Below are positions 1 through 11,070 of a stretch of 64,000 nucleotides of DNA, in pieces (position 1 is the stretch's first letter; every line of letters begins with the position of its first letter). The stretch covers positions 3,135,549 through 3,199,548 of the forward strand of contig NC_066850.1 in NCBI RefSeq assembly GCF_001640805.2. The letters run 5' to 3'. Origin of the DNA: Lates calcarifer. Lineage: Eukaryota; Chordata; Actinopteri; Centropomidae. The notes beneath the pieces are model-generated. The model ran no database searches and was not told the DNA's origin. It was given only the letters and a program-made list of their open reading frames with translations. A program made the position numbers and the translations under genes.

Positions 1-1386
1 ATGTTGGTGCCCCTGTGCTGCTGCGCCCTAATCAACGTACACTTTGATGTCTTCTTTAATGTGTGTGGGTTTTTCGGTGTGTTTCTGTTTCTCTGCCGAG
101 CTGGTTCGACAGTTTCCTCTAGACAATATTGCCGGTTCTGACATCAGAGCATAAATCACGGAGGCAACGCAAGTAAAAACAAGAAGATGATTTTATTCGC
201 GAGTCCATTTCTTTCTCTTATGCACCCAGAAACACTGCAACATGACTGGCACTTCACAAACTAAATATGTTCTGCCTTGACATGCTTTCTAGAGTTTTCA
301 CAGAGCAGTAGCAGAGTGAGAGGAGGGTGCCAAGAAATAACTTAAATGTGCTGAATTTAATGGAGGCCCAGCGCATCCAAGTATCAGATCCCACAGCCAA
401 GACTCCGTCCCACGTTACTGCCGCTCGTGTTCGTGCATATGCCTTTCCCATCCCGACAACAGGTGCTGCATCAGCCAGACAGGATGTTCCTGGATGTTGC
501 GGGAATCCCTTAGGTCTCAGTCTCCTGCTGCCTGGGGCAGCTGCCAACAAGCAGACGTACAAAAGAATATATTGACCAGACGACGACACACAAGATTCCT
601 CTGTGTTTGTTTGCAGAAAAAGTCAGCGGTGCCATGTAATGTAGGAGAAACCACGAGAACGACTGTCATTTTGACAGCATCTGTTTACATGGATCAAGCT
701 TCAGGCTTTAATGTGCAACACTGAGGATTTTCATGCCAGAAATACATCTTAAGATAAATACCTTCTGTGTCACTTTGTTGAAGCTGGGAGGGACTGAATT
801 CAACTAACATTAACTATCAGTTTTAAACTGCTAAAATTACGATAACAGCATTACTTTCTATAACATCTGCAACTCAATGTCATTTCTAACGAATGCCCAC
901 CACGTTGCGTATTTGGCCTTGCAACAAATTCACAGTTTTTACAGATACATTTTTCTTTGGACACGACCTCAGGAGTGTGCCACATTGCATTTAACTACAA
1001 ATAAGCCTCTGAATCCCTGAACACTTTCATTCGGCTGCAGAACTGAAAGACCTTGTGATGCAACATAATATTCATATGGATATAATGCATCATAATACAA
1101 CACAGTATTTCACTTTATACTTATATCAGACTTGATAAAGGTTTACATGATTGTGTTCTATTACTGTTATTAAGCAAAGCAGTTCTCTGTAGGCACAGAT
1201 TAATGTCTCAATATGGAAATATAGATGTAATTTAAGCAGTAAAGATCATGTAACTATATTAGGTTCGTCTTTCTTTATATTATTACAAATCCACAATGTG
1301 TGCAGTTTCATGTGAGTCACTTAACCCGGCAGCTCACAGCGTCTGTGCAGCTCTTAACCAATCAGAGAGCAGCTCAAGGCCAGACA
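1..1386. other. noncoding, no feature seen
   Basis: AT-rich unique-looking sequence. The short open frames near 250-720 overlap on both strands and show no coding texture. No repeat family was recognised. Confidence 0.5.
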
Positions 1387-1422
1387 ACCCGAGCTTCCTG
1401 AGTGATCAATGCTCCCTCTGTC

Positions 1423-1467
<45 letters not shown>

Positions 1468-1494
1468 ACACCCGAGCTTCCTGAGTGATCAATG
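1387..1494. repeat. 43-nt poly-C tract between 25-bp direct repeats
   Basis: A pure C run occupies 1424-1466. The same 25-bp sequence, beginning acccgagcttcctgagtg, lies at 1387-1411 and again at 1470-1494, so the repeat spacing is 83 bp. Either a short segment was tandemly duplicated and a C tract expanded inside it, or slippage on the C run (or its assembly) produced the duplication. The poly-Gly and poly-Pro open frames across it are artefacts. Confidence 0.9.
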
Positions 1495-1645
1495 TCTGTG
1501 TCCGGGACGCCAGGCAGGGCCGGTGAGCCGCCGCGGCCAGGCTCGGGGCTGACATTAGCGGACACGGGGTGAGTGATGTCAGCCTCCCGCTCCCAGGGGG
1601 GTGGGGGGCACGGCGGAGGCAGGGGATCTGGCTCGGCCCAAAGCA
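1495..1645. other. short GC- and CpG-rich island
   Basis: This block is clearly richer in G+C and CpG than its surroundings, for example around 1525-1545. It ends in G runs (1597-1610). It could be a small CpG island, a first exon, or regulatory DNA. No splice-supported coding frame was found. Confidence 0.35.
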
Positions 1646-1783
1646 GTGGGCTCGGAGAAAGGTCACTGCTCAGCCTGGTGTGATTAATAAGACAAGAAGC
1701 TGAGTGTCCCCAATGCCATTATCAATATCCGTGGCCACCAGCCGGCCTAACTGCATATGCAGCAGGAGTCACACACACAAGCT

Positions 1784-1808
1784 AAAAATAAATAAATAAA
1801 TAAATAAA
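1784..1808 (+). repeat. (AAAT)n microsatellite
   Basis: About six head-to-tail AAAT units, read directly from the sequence. Confidence 0.85.
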
Positions 1809-3772
1809 CACATGCAATGACTCGGATAGATGCACAAACATAGTTAAATCTTACCGGTGTGTGGTGGTCCCATTTGCTCGTTAATGTGAGAGGTCAGCTA
1901 TCAATTAGATCATATTTATTCACAACAACAGCTCTGACTCAACCTGATTCTGGTAATGACTCACAGCGCACAAATCCGAGAGGTGAAAGCCTGGGACTAA
2001 AATGTCAGCACAGCCTCAGCGACAAACATGACATTTAAACAGACATCTGTTTCGCTGTTCTGTTTCCCCACCAACCGAAAATATTTATCCTAACCACAGC
2101 TATCCCATGTAAATCGTGCAAAGAAGGGGGAAAAAATAATTCCCACTTGTATCGGAAAAGACTGCGAGCCATTAAAATAGCTCTGGATCCTTATTTCCAT
2201 GCGCTGTGCTGCGTCTCCCTGAGCTCGGGCAGAGTCGAAACAAACTGATTTGGACATCAAAGCATGTGAAAAGAAATGCAAAGTTTACAAAGACAGCAGA
2301 AACTCTCCTCTGCAGCATTTCATTTCTCTCCTTTCCATCCTCCTATATTAGCTTTGAGTTAAACCCATCAGCACCAACAAGCAAATCTTGCTTCCTTAAA
2401 TCAATTAGCCTCTGCATGTTGAGTGTAACTAATAGCCCTGCTGAATCCTAGATTAAATATGGTAGATACAAGCAGACTATGAAGTGGGATAGTTAAGATA
2501 ATTAAGAGTGATAAATCCTTGAGAGGGGGAGAGAGAAGGAGGAAGGGGGTGAGGAGGTCTGAAAGCGCCAAGTGTGAGCGAGAAATGGAAAGACAGCTTG
2601 AGAAGCACACGGGAGGTCAAGATGGGAAGGTTTAATGGGGATTGAGAGGCCAAAAGAGCGAAAAAAAGAGGAAGAGAAACATAAAAACGACGTGTGAATG
2701 CGAGCTGCAGAGCCAGTGATGGAGCGGGAGTTGTTTTCAGCCTCGCCTCGAGCTGCCCAGATGGCAAGGGCTCGTCTTCGTCTAGCCCTCGGTGCATTTG
2801 GCAGCAGCTACTCTTCACTGCTGGCTACTGTACATCTCTCTCTGTCTCTTCTCTTCTCTCGCTGGAACGCAGCATTAGCACGGGCCGTGAAAGATTACCC
2901 CGCATTTTCACACTCCACAAAGTCTCCCGTTTTAACACCCTGACCTCAGCCACACATATCTTTTACATCCAGATGTACAGCACGGCACACTGACCTGATG
3001 TCTTCTTCAGTGATTTGAATTCCACTGTAATGCAAATTAACTTTTGTATTTATGAATGAGTGCATGCACTTGATAGCCCTGATACAAAAATATACTGGAT
3101 GTTTAATGTATTCATGTCGTTGTGTTGTCATCAGACAGTGACATAAAAATGTATTTCTGAGCTGCTTCTCCTGTTTCCATGTGTTATGGTGAATATATGT
3201 TGTGGGAAAAAAAGCATTTTTGAGCATTTTTATATCACAATCTCTCTAAAACGTTAAGATATCCGTGACAACTCATCTGCTCTGCAAGACATAATGGATA
3301 CAACAGTATCTGTTAACACTTTACAGGTCCATAAATCTGTAATAGTTTCCTGAAAGAACCATGTAATATAGCGCTAACTATAGTGAAAATAGAAACTGCG
3401 TTAAATTAATACACTCAGTTAATTCCAATTAAATGCAAGTATATAGAGGCATTTCGTTCGCATGCAGCATGACAACTGAACATGCAAAACAGTGAAATTT
3501 GTCTACAGGCTAACAATTAATTTAACATATATGATAAATTAAAAGTATCCAATTAGAAAGACGCAGTTCTTTCAAGGAAGTTCCTATGAAAACTGCTTCT
3601 TAAAGTAGGATTCATGTTATTTTTTCCAGTGAACTCTCTAAGAAATGATGTGGATAAATACAAAATTAAAAAAACAATAAGAAAAACAACAGCAACATAA
3701 AGTGTTAAAGCGATATTGTCACGGTGTGGTTGGTTATCAATGGGACAAAAAAGTCCCTTAAGTATTTCTCTT
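1809..3772. other. noncoding, no gene seen
   Basis: Mixed unique sequence. A purine-rich stretch lies near 2515-2690 and a CT-rich stretch near 2830-2865. An octamer-type ATGCAAAT occurs at 3030-3037. The overlapping frames at 2477-2993 on both strands follow these biased tracts and have no other support. Confidence 0.45.
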
Positions 3773-4100
3773 TATATCCTCCTGATGTAGTAACATCTCT
3801 GAGGGAAGTGTAGGTGGAAGCTAACTGTCTTCTACTGTTCTTTGGATATCAGTGGAAAAAGATATTTATATTTTACATGTAATTTGAGGTGACTAGTCCA
3901 TCATAGGAAACTGAAAGGTCGTAGCAGCGGAAAACTGTAAACCGATGAGAGGTCTGTGTTTGGATATCAGTTTGCAAAAAATGTGTTGGTGCATTTCCAT
4001 AAGTGCATGTTTTCTGTTTAATTTATTCCACCTCTTTCATCCTCCACCTTCTGATGTAACAATGTCAGTGAGGGCGGTGTAGGCAGAGGCTAACTCTGCT
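3773..4100. repeat. imperfect direct repeat, two copies about 265 bp apart
   Basis: The segment at about 3773-3827 resembles that at about 4039-4094. Both carry 'tcctcc...ctgatgta.taa', a 'gtgagg'-like block and 'gtgtagg...gctaact'. A second shared motif, ttggatatcagt, sits between them at about 3842 and 3959. The pattern suggests an old local duplication or two remnants of one dispersed repeat. Confidence 0.55.
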
Positions 4101-5788
4101 ATAGCTAGCTTGAAATGTTTCCTCAGAGACTCCATGCTAGTGAAGCCACGTTTTCGTATCAGATCAAATGCCTGAATGAATTTCAGATGCATTGTAGATT
4201 AAAAACTGTCTTCGTATTCTCTATGACTCAGAAATAGTCACAATGTGCAGATGCGCAAACTGCCATTTCACTAGGACTTTAACGTTCTGAGTTTAAAGTA
4301 CACTAACTCTTATTTTTCAAACACAACATATCAGTGTATGAAATCATCATTCACTGAAATTTTAATCAGTGTTAATAAGTATTCATCTGAAGTAGTTAAT
4401 TGGCTTAAAGAGTGCCAGAAGCAGATTGAGTTACAGCTTCATGCACAGTTGGATTCATACACCAGAACCTGATGAAGGCTGTCTTTTCCACCGAGCTAAT
4501 AAAAGCCACGGGAGCTCTCCATCACTGTGAGAGACGCTTTATATTTTCCTCTGTCATCCCCGACAGAAGCAGGCCTCTGATTTAGAGCAGGCTGCACAAC
4601 AACGACTTTTATTAGGGAGGTAAATATTAGTGTTGGGAGAGCGAGATTCACAGCTGGGGCTAAGACGTGCAGCGTTGACTGTGTATAGACAGTGCTGAGA
4701 TCGTCTGAGGGATGTTGAATTTCAGTCTTTTGTCACTTCCCAGAGTCCAATCAATTGTTCTCATCAATAGCTTTGTTCCGTTGGACTGTGTCCTCATTTT
4801 AATGAGATAACAGGAAATACAGGCACTCTCTGACTTTTAGAACTTTAAAAACTTTCTAAGTAAAGCTTTAAAAAAAAAAAAAAAACGCCCACACAGAACC
4901 CATGAGATTAATCTGCGAAAATGTTAAGCAATGCATCTCGTTACTGTGCAGAGGTGGACACGCACACATGTTGAATGCTCATTATTCCCACCATGCTCTT
5001 ACAATGCAGCAACAACATGAATGTATCTGAGCTCACATTGAGGCTGTACAATGTGCTGGATCCACTTGAAACAGATCAGCGGTGCTTCAGAAGCGGCGCA
5101 GCAGGATGTGAGAGTGACTCTGTGGCTAAGCAGCACATCATATTTTATAAGACATCTCGTCTCCTCCCATGGGTTTCCCTGGCTCGCGCCATAGCCGTCA
5201 GTTTGTCAGCCAGGAGGCCTGACAGCCAGACCACAACGAGACGAGCAAAGCAAGAAAGTGCTACAGCAAACTGGAAATGATGAAAATAGCTTGAGGCCCT
5301 TTTCAAGTGCGATCTGACTTGACGTGATGCTTCACTTCTGTACAGCAAACTGAACAGCGGGAAGGGATTAACATTAATATCTAGTATCTAAACCGTATTC
5401 ATCACACCTTGTCACCAGCAACCACCCACCATCTGCGGCTGAGTGACTCCGGCGTCGTGAAGGTGAGGGGTTTTCCAAACGACATCCTTAAGAGTGCCCT
5501 CCCACTCGTTCCCCCGTCCCTCCTCCACAGCCGCATCAAATGAAGCATCATTTCCCTTTGTAATGGCTGCCGTGACGGCTTTGAGATTAGCTTAGATAAA
5601 TATAAAGACCGGCGGTTTTACTACATGGCTCATTGGCGTGGCAGATGACAGTTATTACATGCTGCGGGTTAAGAGGAGAAACCCGGAAAAGAGAGCAGGG
5701 AGAGATGGCAAAGGCAGATGGATGATGATCGCAGAGCAGATGTTTTCCTTTTTTTTTTAAAGGGTGAATAATAAACATTTGCTTAATG
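4101..5788. other. noncoding; enhancer-like stretches possible
   Basis: No gene is seen. A 16-nt A run lies at 4870-4885. The segments around 4480-4640 and 5440-5720 are high-complexity with many TAAT and TGACAG cores, which resembles conserved noncoding DNA by texture only. The frames at 4975-5280 and 5145-5348 are overlapping antisense shadows. Confidence 0.3.
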
Positions 5789-5832
5789 ATTTTTGAGCAG
5801 ATTTTTTAATTTAAAAAAAACTGCTCAAAAAT
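5789..5832. repeat. near-perfect hairpin
   Basis: Arms atttttgagcag (5789-5800) and ctgctcaaaaat (5821-5832) are exact reverse complements. The A/T-rich sequence between them extends the stem imperfectly to about 21 bp, leaving almost no loop. It could be a relic of an inverted-repeat element or a cruciform-prone site. Confidence 0.8.
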
Positions 5833-6791
5833 AAGGAGGAAGTTGAGGGAAGGTACAATTTGTGTCATCTCCCTTGTTGAGAAATGAAAATATTTCTAGG
5901 TGCAGGTTATATTTTAATGATAAATCAGTGAGAACATTTCAGATAAATATAGAATTATGAAATAAGAGATGAAGCAATGTTTCTCTGTATAAAAAACAAC
6001 GATAATTTGCCGTGATAATACAAATGCATTAGAAAATTACTGTTTGAAATGGATGCTTTGCTTTTACCTATTGTGGACTGGAGAAGATACAAACACTCAG
6101 CCTGTGGGGCTTTTGTAAAATAATTGGGTGAATCACTGGATACGTTTCTGTCAGTCAGGGTTAAGACAGTGTAAAGTCAGACTGCTGGGAGAGGGGGATA
6201 CAGACTGGCTCCAGGGGTTGCTGTTGGGTACTGGGGCTGTCTAGGTTTTGTAATGACCCATCCTTCTCTTTCAGTCAGACACTCTGAATGTGCTCATTAC
6301 AATGTTCGTGTCTTTATGTCTGACATGTCCAACAGCTGGAGTTAGATAAGCAGCCCCCAGTCGAGTCTATTGCTATAAAGGCTTTAACTGACCCCGCTCT
6401 GTCAGCCAGGTTGAAGACGTGTTCTTTCTGGTTTGTTCTCTTGAAGCCATGTTGGCAAGAAAGCAACTACAGTGCTGGCAGTCTTGGATTTTATGGTTAA
6501 CTCTCATTTGGCTGCAGATGTAGTGCAGGAGAGGTGGAAACAAATCGACATACACAACATGCTGAATACCTGAAATATGTGAAAGACGATCAGAAAGTAA
6601 TTCCCTGTTCATGTCACATCACAGTTACTGCAGTTACCAGTTTTCCTAAAAAGAATTCAGCATTCAAGATGTAATTCTGACTTGGGAAATTGACTTTTAG
6701 AAAGCTAAATATCTCTTACAGTATTTCTGACCATTTCATGTAAAACAACCATCACTCAACATTATTATCCAAGTGACTTCTCAATGTACTT
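5833..6791. other. noncoding, no feature seen
   Basis: Unique-looking AT-rich sequence without splice-supported frames or recognised repeats. Confidence 0.4.
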
Positions 6792-7097
6792 GAAGGAATA
6801 ATTTGGTGTTTTGCTTTCTGCCCGAGAGTCAGGTGAGAGGATCAAACACTCTCATGTTTGCATGTTTGTTTGCTGAATATGAATCTGGAGCCAGCAGCTG
6901 ATCAGCCTACTGTAGTAGTTAGAAAAAAAAAGTTCAGCTTAAAAACTTACAGAAAATGAAAACAGCTACCCTGGATATGTCCACAGATTAAAAAAAATAG
7001 ATATATTATTTAATGAGCTGTAGATACATATGTTTATGTTTTGTGCACAGATATAACTAAAACCATATTTCCCCAAAATGTCTGACTGTTCCTTTAA
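6792..7097 (+). mobile_element. MITE-like foldback element, teleost 'aaggaatagtt' family, copy 1
   Basis: The left end 'gaaggaataatttggtgttttgc' type sequence and the right end 'ccaaaatgtctgactgttcctttaa' type sequence are inverted versions of each other. The interior keeps 'gcccgagagtcaggtgag', 'ctctcatgtttgcatg' and 'gaatatgaatctggagccagcagc', which match blocks of a very common percomorph inverted-repeat family. It is diverged and has no coding capacity. It belongs with the copies at 36705-37225 and 55678-55845. The family match is from memory. Confidence 0.65.
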
Positions 7098-9227
7098 AAA
7101 GAAGATCTTAACTACTGTGAAATTAGCTCACAACCTGAATAATTCAAGCTAATACTGTTACTGTCTGAGCAGGTAAATTGTTAAAGCTGCATTAAGAGTG
7201 GCAAAGAGTAAAAGACAGCAACAGCCTGAGGCAAGAACATGAAGCAAGTGCAGCATGTACTGTATCCTTTGTTTCCTCTGTATATCACTTTTATTGACAC
7301 AAAAACTGATTTTGTGTATGTCCAATGTGTGCTGAGGGTCAGCTTCTCAACTTCTAAGGAATAGGTGGACATGACAAGATGTTAGTGCAGGTCTGCCCTG
7401 AGTTTAATGGCCAGTCCACAGGCAGTCTGTTCAAATCCATCCTGGAAACAGAAGGCCTGCACCGGTATGGATGATCTCTCTACCAGCATGGACACGACAT
7501 GAATTCTGCTGCTGGGTTTCTAAACCTGTCAGTGATCCCCCTCATAGGATATGATCTTTCTGACAGTAAAGCGGAACAGAAGCAATATTTTTGTTTCACC
7601 CAAAACACTCGGAGACGACGTGAGATGTAACAGCTCGGGTGCATTTGAGAGTAAAGACTTTCTACTTGTGTGCTCACCACTTCTGTTTGAGACTCCCTGC
7701 TCTGTGGCAGCATATACTTTGTTGTTGTTCAATTGAAATTCACCTCATTTGCACTTAAGTTTGGCAAAACAAATATTTTTAAAAAGTGCAAAACAAGTGA
7801 AGAGATTGAAAAACCGAACACAGAAAAATATAAAAATGTTTCCCACCACCTGACAAAGCCTCGTCAGATATAGTTTTACAAGGACGAGAAAGAAGAAAAG
7901 AAAAATTCCTCTATTGAAAGACTGAACGATAATTATACGAGTAACAGTAAACAGTAATATCAGCCTGTTTTTTACAAAGTAAACAAAAGTCAGTATCAAA
8001 TTTTGAGCAGATTCCTCAAAGAAAAACTCTCAAGTGTATTAATCAAGAGAAAGAGAATATAAATCTTTTTTTACAGTTCAATTTAGCACCTCTGTGAAGG
8101 TTCCCTGAAAGCAGTTTTAACAAACCACCATGTCAGGTTTTCTCTCTATTTCCCAGCTTATTCTGAAAAGTAATTGAGGATAATGAGCTGTAATCCATTT
8201 AAAGCCTGAGCACACATGTACTGCGCCACTTGCGTCGTCCTGACAGGTATTTTATAGGCCTGTGCCTTTTGGTCTCTGTGACACTGAGATTTTAGATGCC
8301 AAAAAAATACAATGTGACCTGCCACCTCTGTGGAGGATGCCTGGATGGAAAGTGACAACAGAGTTCTTTTAAATTATTTTTGTTGCGAAACATAGCCTCA
8401 GCAGGTTGTCGTGCCACGGGCTCAGAATCACTCATACAGTATATATTGATACATTCGCCTGGCATATCTCCCATCACCCCCTGCAAAGTGTTGCAAAGCT
8501 GTAAGTCTGTTCACTCAATGCAACAATCAGAAATGACCTTAATGTTGACAACAAGGACACCAGCAATGGATTACTTGTCAATTTGACTGCATAACAGAAT
8601 CATGGAGTTGGAAGATGAATTACCCTGCAAACCAGGCAAGACAAGTGGTGTGTGTGTTCATTTAAACCCGATTTATGTATTTAACGGCTTACGACGGGGT
8701 GTACGTGACAGAGTGCCACCAGGCGCTTAATTCAGATGTATTACAGCTAACGCAGAGCACTTCTGACTGACACGCAAAACATAACGCTTGGAAACAATTA
8801 TTCATGAACTCTGCAGATTTCTGTGTCGGGTGACCACTCAGTTTAATGAAAAATGCTTCATTTTTAACGGCCTCCATCAGCATCCACGAACACCTGCGTG
8901 TGAATGCATACAGTGTTGGTAAGCCATACTGGTCCTTTCCTTAGATAAGCACCCTTAGTGTTATCATCGTTGTCGTCAACAATGCTGCCGCCATTGCTGA
9001 TTTAATCACAGGTTGTCAATGTGTCCGCACCACTGGAAGCTTTGTGTTTGGTGTTGATCATTAAGTGTTGCAGACCGTCGGCACAAAAGGAAGGCCACTC
9101 TTGATCAATATGTCAGCAATGATGACAGGCTTGTCCCTGAGAAATGTCCACAGTGCTTGGCTACATTTGTGCATGTTTCTTACCCCTGTGTGACTGTATG
9201 TGTGTGTTTTTAAATCAAATCGGATGA
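7098..9227. other. noncoding, no gene seen
   Basis: Unique-looking sequence. Short frames such as 7551-7736 and 7745-7999 lie in AT-rich DNA and lack splice borders in phase. No recognised repeats. Confidence 0.4.
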
Positions 9228-9480
9228 AAATGACTACAAATGGTCACAAAATGACCACAAAGAGAGGCAACGCTACCACAGAGACAAACAATGACCACAA
9301 AGAGATGAGGAATTAGCACAAGAGGAGACACAAAACAACCACAGAGAGACAAAGATGGCCACAAAGAAACAAGATACAAAATGATCACAGTGAGACACAC
9401 AACAACCAGATAAAGGAGAAAAACAACCGCAGAGAGACACAAAAGAACTACAACCTCAAAAAATTACCACAAAGACATAA
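9228..9480 (+). repeat. degenerate tandem array, about 20-bp unit
   Basis: Repeated units close to accacaaagagacacaaaa run through this interval with many substitutions. This 'caaagagacacaaaatgacc' type array is widespread in percomorph fish. The 75-codon minus-strand frame over it (9442-9215) is a by-product. Confidence 0.85.
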
Positions 9481-9524
9481 ACTACGCATCCACCACACAG
9501 ACCAGTTACAGCTTACAAATTCTT

Positions 9525-9651
9525 CAGTCATGGCCAAAAACGCATGACCTTGACCTTTAACCACCAAAATCTAATCACTTCATCCTTGAGTCCAAATAAA
9601 CACTTCTACCAAATGGACGGATGGCTGTTGCCAAGGCAGGGGCGTAAAAAC
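9525..9651 (+). mobile_element. dispersed teleost repeat fragment, internally deleted
   Basis: The blocks 'gtcatggccaaaaacgcatg', 'accttgacctttaaccacca' and 'aatctaatcacttcatcctt' follow, in order, a dispersed repeat I know from many percomorph genomes. Its end block is also present ('ggctgttgcc...aggggcgtaaa', about 9623-9648), but the middle is missing. The fragment splits the tandem array into two parts. The class is uncertain; identification is from memory. Confidence 0.6.
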
Positions 9652-9730
9652 CACCACCAAGAGACATAAAGCAATGCAACATAAACAGATGAAATGACCA
9701 CAAAGAGACACAAAATGACTACAAATGACT
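9652..9730 (+). repeat. second part of the 20-bp-unit tandem array
   Basis: The same 'accacaaagagacacaaaatg' type units resume here after the inserted repeat, which suggests the array was once continuous with 9228-9480. Confidence 0.75.
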
Positions 9731-11020
9731 GGGTGTTGCTTCTATGTAGGAGGAGTGGGAGACTTTTACATGTTTGAGTCCATGACTGTAGGTTTTTGGG
9801 AGCTGCAAACAGCAGCTATTTACTTTTATTGTTTAACTTCAGAATATCAAACGTTGATTCTCTGGCCTTTATTTATTCCACTGAATTAATAATATAACTA
9901 TTAATGAACAAAAAGTTTCTAAACCCACCCCTTGGTCACATATATGCAAACATGCCTTCGCATGTGCACACATATCCGGATACGTCACCATTTTCCGCAT
10001 GGCCACTTATCAGTTTAATATGCTCCACTCACCTCTTGATTCTGTCCCTGTGCTCCACCACAGCCTGTCACTTCATTCCCGGAGCATGTGACGCCGAGTG
10101 CCGTGTCTCGTTATTTGATATCTTTCTTCCTCTTCTTTATGCCTGATCTTCTGGAGCCTTCATCAAGTGGAGGGAAAGAAATGCACAAACAAAAACAACA
10201 TCATTAAACTCAGAAATTCTTTCTTATTCATTTGAGCATTCAGGCTCTACGCATCACATCTATTTAGAGGAGGCAAATTGATTCAATTTGCTGTGTTTGC
10301 ATCACGCTTAATTCGGCAGCCTCTCGGTGAGCTGTAAAACATGCGTTGTCAGGGAGATGGTTTTATTTAGACTTTTTTTTTGCACTTAAACTGCAGATGT
10401 GTCTTCCTATGAAATCTCATTCATTAATGTAACTGAGCAGATGAAGTCAGAGGGAAAAAGCAGCAACAAATCAAGTCTCTTGATGAAAAGATGTAGATTA
10501 GGCTGTCAAATAGCTACAGCACTGATTTATCTCATATTATGACTAAACAGCAGATTTATCTCTCTGAAAATTAACAGTAGTCTTTAGAAACTGTTGTTTA
10601 ATAAGTATAATAAAGACGCAATTTAGCAGTTAAAACAACAAAGTTAAACACAGACCCAATGCACTGCAAGAACTGCTTCTTTTGTGTAAATTTTTTTGGT
10701 TGATATATTGTTTTTAATCATTTCAAAATGCAATATTCATTTTAATCTTAGTTCGGCCGAAAGCACTGTTATTTCAAAGTTAAAACAGAATTCTATAAAT
10801 GTAGTTCAGTATGTGAAATAAAAGTCTTATGAGTGATTTAGCAAAAGCATACATTATTGGTGTGAGGCATAATTTAGTGCGGTCTTTGAATTCTAGCAGC
10901 TTCTCTGAATTAAAAATTGAAGACGTGATTTTGGCTCATTTCCAGGCTTGACCCTACAGCTACAGCGTGGATCCACCTCGAGCAAAAACAATTATGTATC
11001 TGCTGGGTGATCTACAGTAG
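9731..11020. other. noncoding; hairpin and possible regulatory DNA near 10.3 kb
   Basis: No gene is seen. At 10273-10291 there is a 9-bp inverted repeat with a single central base (gcaaattga / tcaatttgc). It lies in a high-complexity stretch (10230-10350) that resembles conserved noncoding DNA. On the minus strand a good donor-like border occurs at 10030, but every frame across the candidate exon is stopped. Confidence 0.35.
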
Positions 11021-11070
11021 GTTAATTAACTATTTTGATAATCAGTCGCTGTAAAAACGCCAAAATATTC
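11021..11070 (-). mobile_element. fragment of the 'ggggctgcaac' MITE-like family
   Basis: The sequence 'taattaactattttgataat' followed by 'caaaatattcccaaggt' resembles, in reverse, the right half of the family seen at 18089-18548 and 34886-35035. It is short and diverged. Confidence 0.3.

Noticed and set aside
1374..1666. Poly-Gly and poly-Pro frames
   Set aside because: They are direct translations of the C/G homopolymer.
9215..9442. 75-codon hydrophobic frame, minus strand
   Set aside because: It is a reading of the tandem array, not a membrane protein gene.
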